Made by a program: the position numbers and the translations under genes
NCBI GenBank assembly: GCA_012515455.1
Contig: JAAYYJ010000512.1
Coordinates: forward strand, 1-6,180
Direction of reading: 5' to 3'
DNA: 6,180 nt
Source: Oligosphaeraceae bacterium
GTDB lineage: Bacteria; Verrucomicrobiota; Lentisphaeria; Oligosphaerales; Oligosphaeraceae
Notes under the pieces: model-generated
Databases searched by the model: none
Seen by the model: the letters and a program-made list of their open reading frames with translations, nothing else
Told to the model about the DNA's origin: nothing
In this document: piece by piece, positions 6,125 through 6,180 of the stretch
Layout: every line of letters begins with the position of its first letter
How positions within the stretch are numbered: position 1 is the stretch's first letter

Positions 6125-6180
6125 CGCCGCCGCATGAAGAAGGCGAAAACGGCATTTGGAGTGCGGCGGCTTGCCGCCGC
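6125..6180 (+). repeat. Direct repeat, copy 2, cut by the window end
   Basis: This copy is identical to 5924-5979 over all 56 visible bases, including the GCGGCGGC/GCCGCCGC hairpin at 6163-6180. The start-to-start distance is 201 bp. Whether the second half of the unit follows, which would make this a tandem array, cannot be seen. Confidence 0.9.

Larger units (their letters stand above)
5861..6180. repeat. GC-rich, hairpin-dense repeat island, continuing beyond the window
   Basis: About 320 bases hold successive inverted repeats and one direct repeat, with no convincing gene. Perfect stems include 5869-5883 (CGCGCC, loop TCC), 5909-5925 (CGGCGG, five-base loop), 5962-5979, 5985-6007 and 6044-6057 (CAGAC, loop CTGC). 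A longer inverted pair, GTCCAGA (6017-6023) and TCTGGAC (6054-6060), competes with the last stem. None is followed by a good T-run. Reading frames cross the region on both strands but lack ribosome sites and recognisable domains. It looks like a non-coding repeat or small mobile repeat family. Confidence 0.65.

Noticed and set aside
5861..6180. CRISPR array
   Set aside because: Only two repeat copies, 56 bp or longer and 201 bp apart, with further stems between them; repeat and spacer lengths do not fit CRISPR.

Overview
The window most likely comes from a Lentisphaerota (Victivallis-like) bacterium or a close PVC-group relative. This is inferred from two tandem genes for short prepilin-like proteins of the FTLIELLVVIAIIA type, which such genomes carry in large families, from GC-rich coding sequence interrupted by AT-rich leaders, and from a GC-rich, hairpin-dense repeat island. 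No rRNA, tRNA or species marker is present, so this is a lineage guess only.

Layout. (1) 1-971, minus strand: two consecutive type IV-pilin/pseudopilin-like genes. The downstream one (1-220) runs off the window; the upstream one (267-971) is complete. They are separated by 46 bp, look co-transcribed, and share a 48-residue N-terminal stretch that is identical in protein and nearly identical in DNA. (2) 972-1182: divergent intergenic region with a plausible promoter for the pilin pair, an AT-rich tract, a GCC-rich hairpin and a strong Shine-Dalgarno sequence for the next gene. (3) 1183-2643, plus strand: a two-domain protein joining a calcineurin-like metallophosphoesterase to a PHP domain, with the metal-ligand motifs of both domains intact. 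(4) 2677-5719, minus strand: a two-gene operon for cobalamin-dependent methionine synthesis. The first gene (5072-5719) encodes a free-standing MetH reactivation-domain-like protein; the second (2677-5085) encodes an 802-residue MetH with homocysteine, methyl-folate and cobalamin modules but no C-terminal reactivation domain. The two genes overlap by 14 bp. (5) 5720-6180: no convincing gene. An AT-rich leader upstream of the operon gives way to GC-rich DNA packed with inverted repeats and a direct repeat of at least 56 bp recurring at 201 bp and continuing past the window edge.

How the genes work together. The split MetH and its activation partner form the clearest functional unit: MetH would transfer methyl groups from methyltetrahydrofolate through cobalamin to homocysteine, and the separate partner would supply the AdoMet-dependent reductive reactivation that E. 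coli MetH carries in cis. The phosphoesterase-PHP gene converges on this operon and shows no sequence-supported link to it. The pilin-like pair is probably secreted or surface-exposed, with unknown role. The least explained parts are the repeat island and the substrate of the phosphoesterase-PHP protein.
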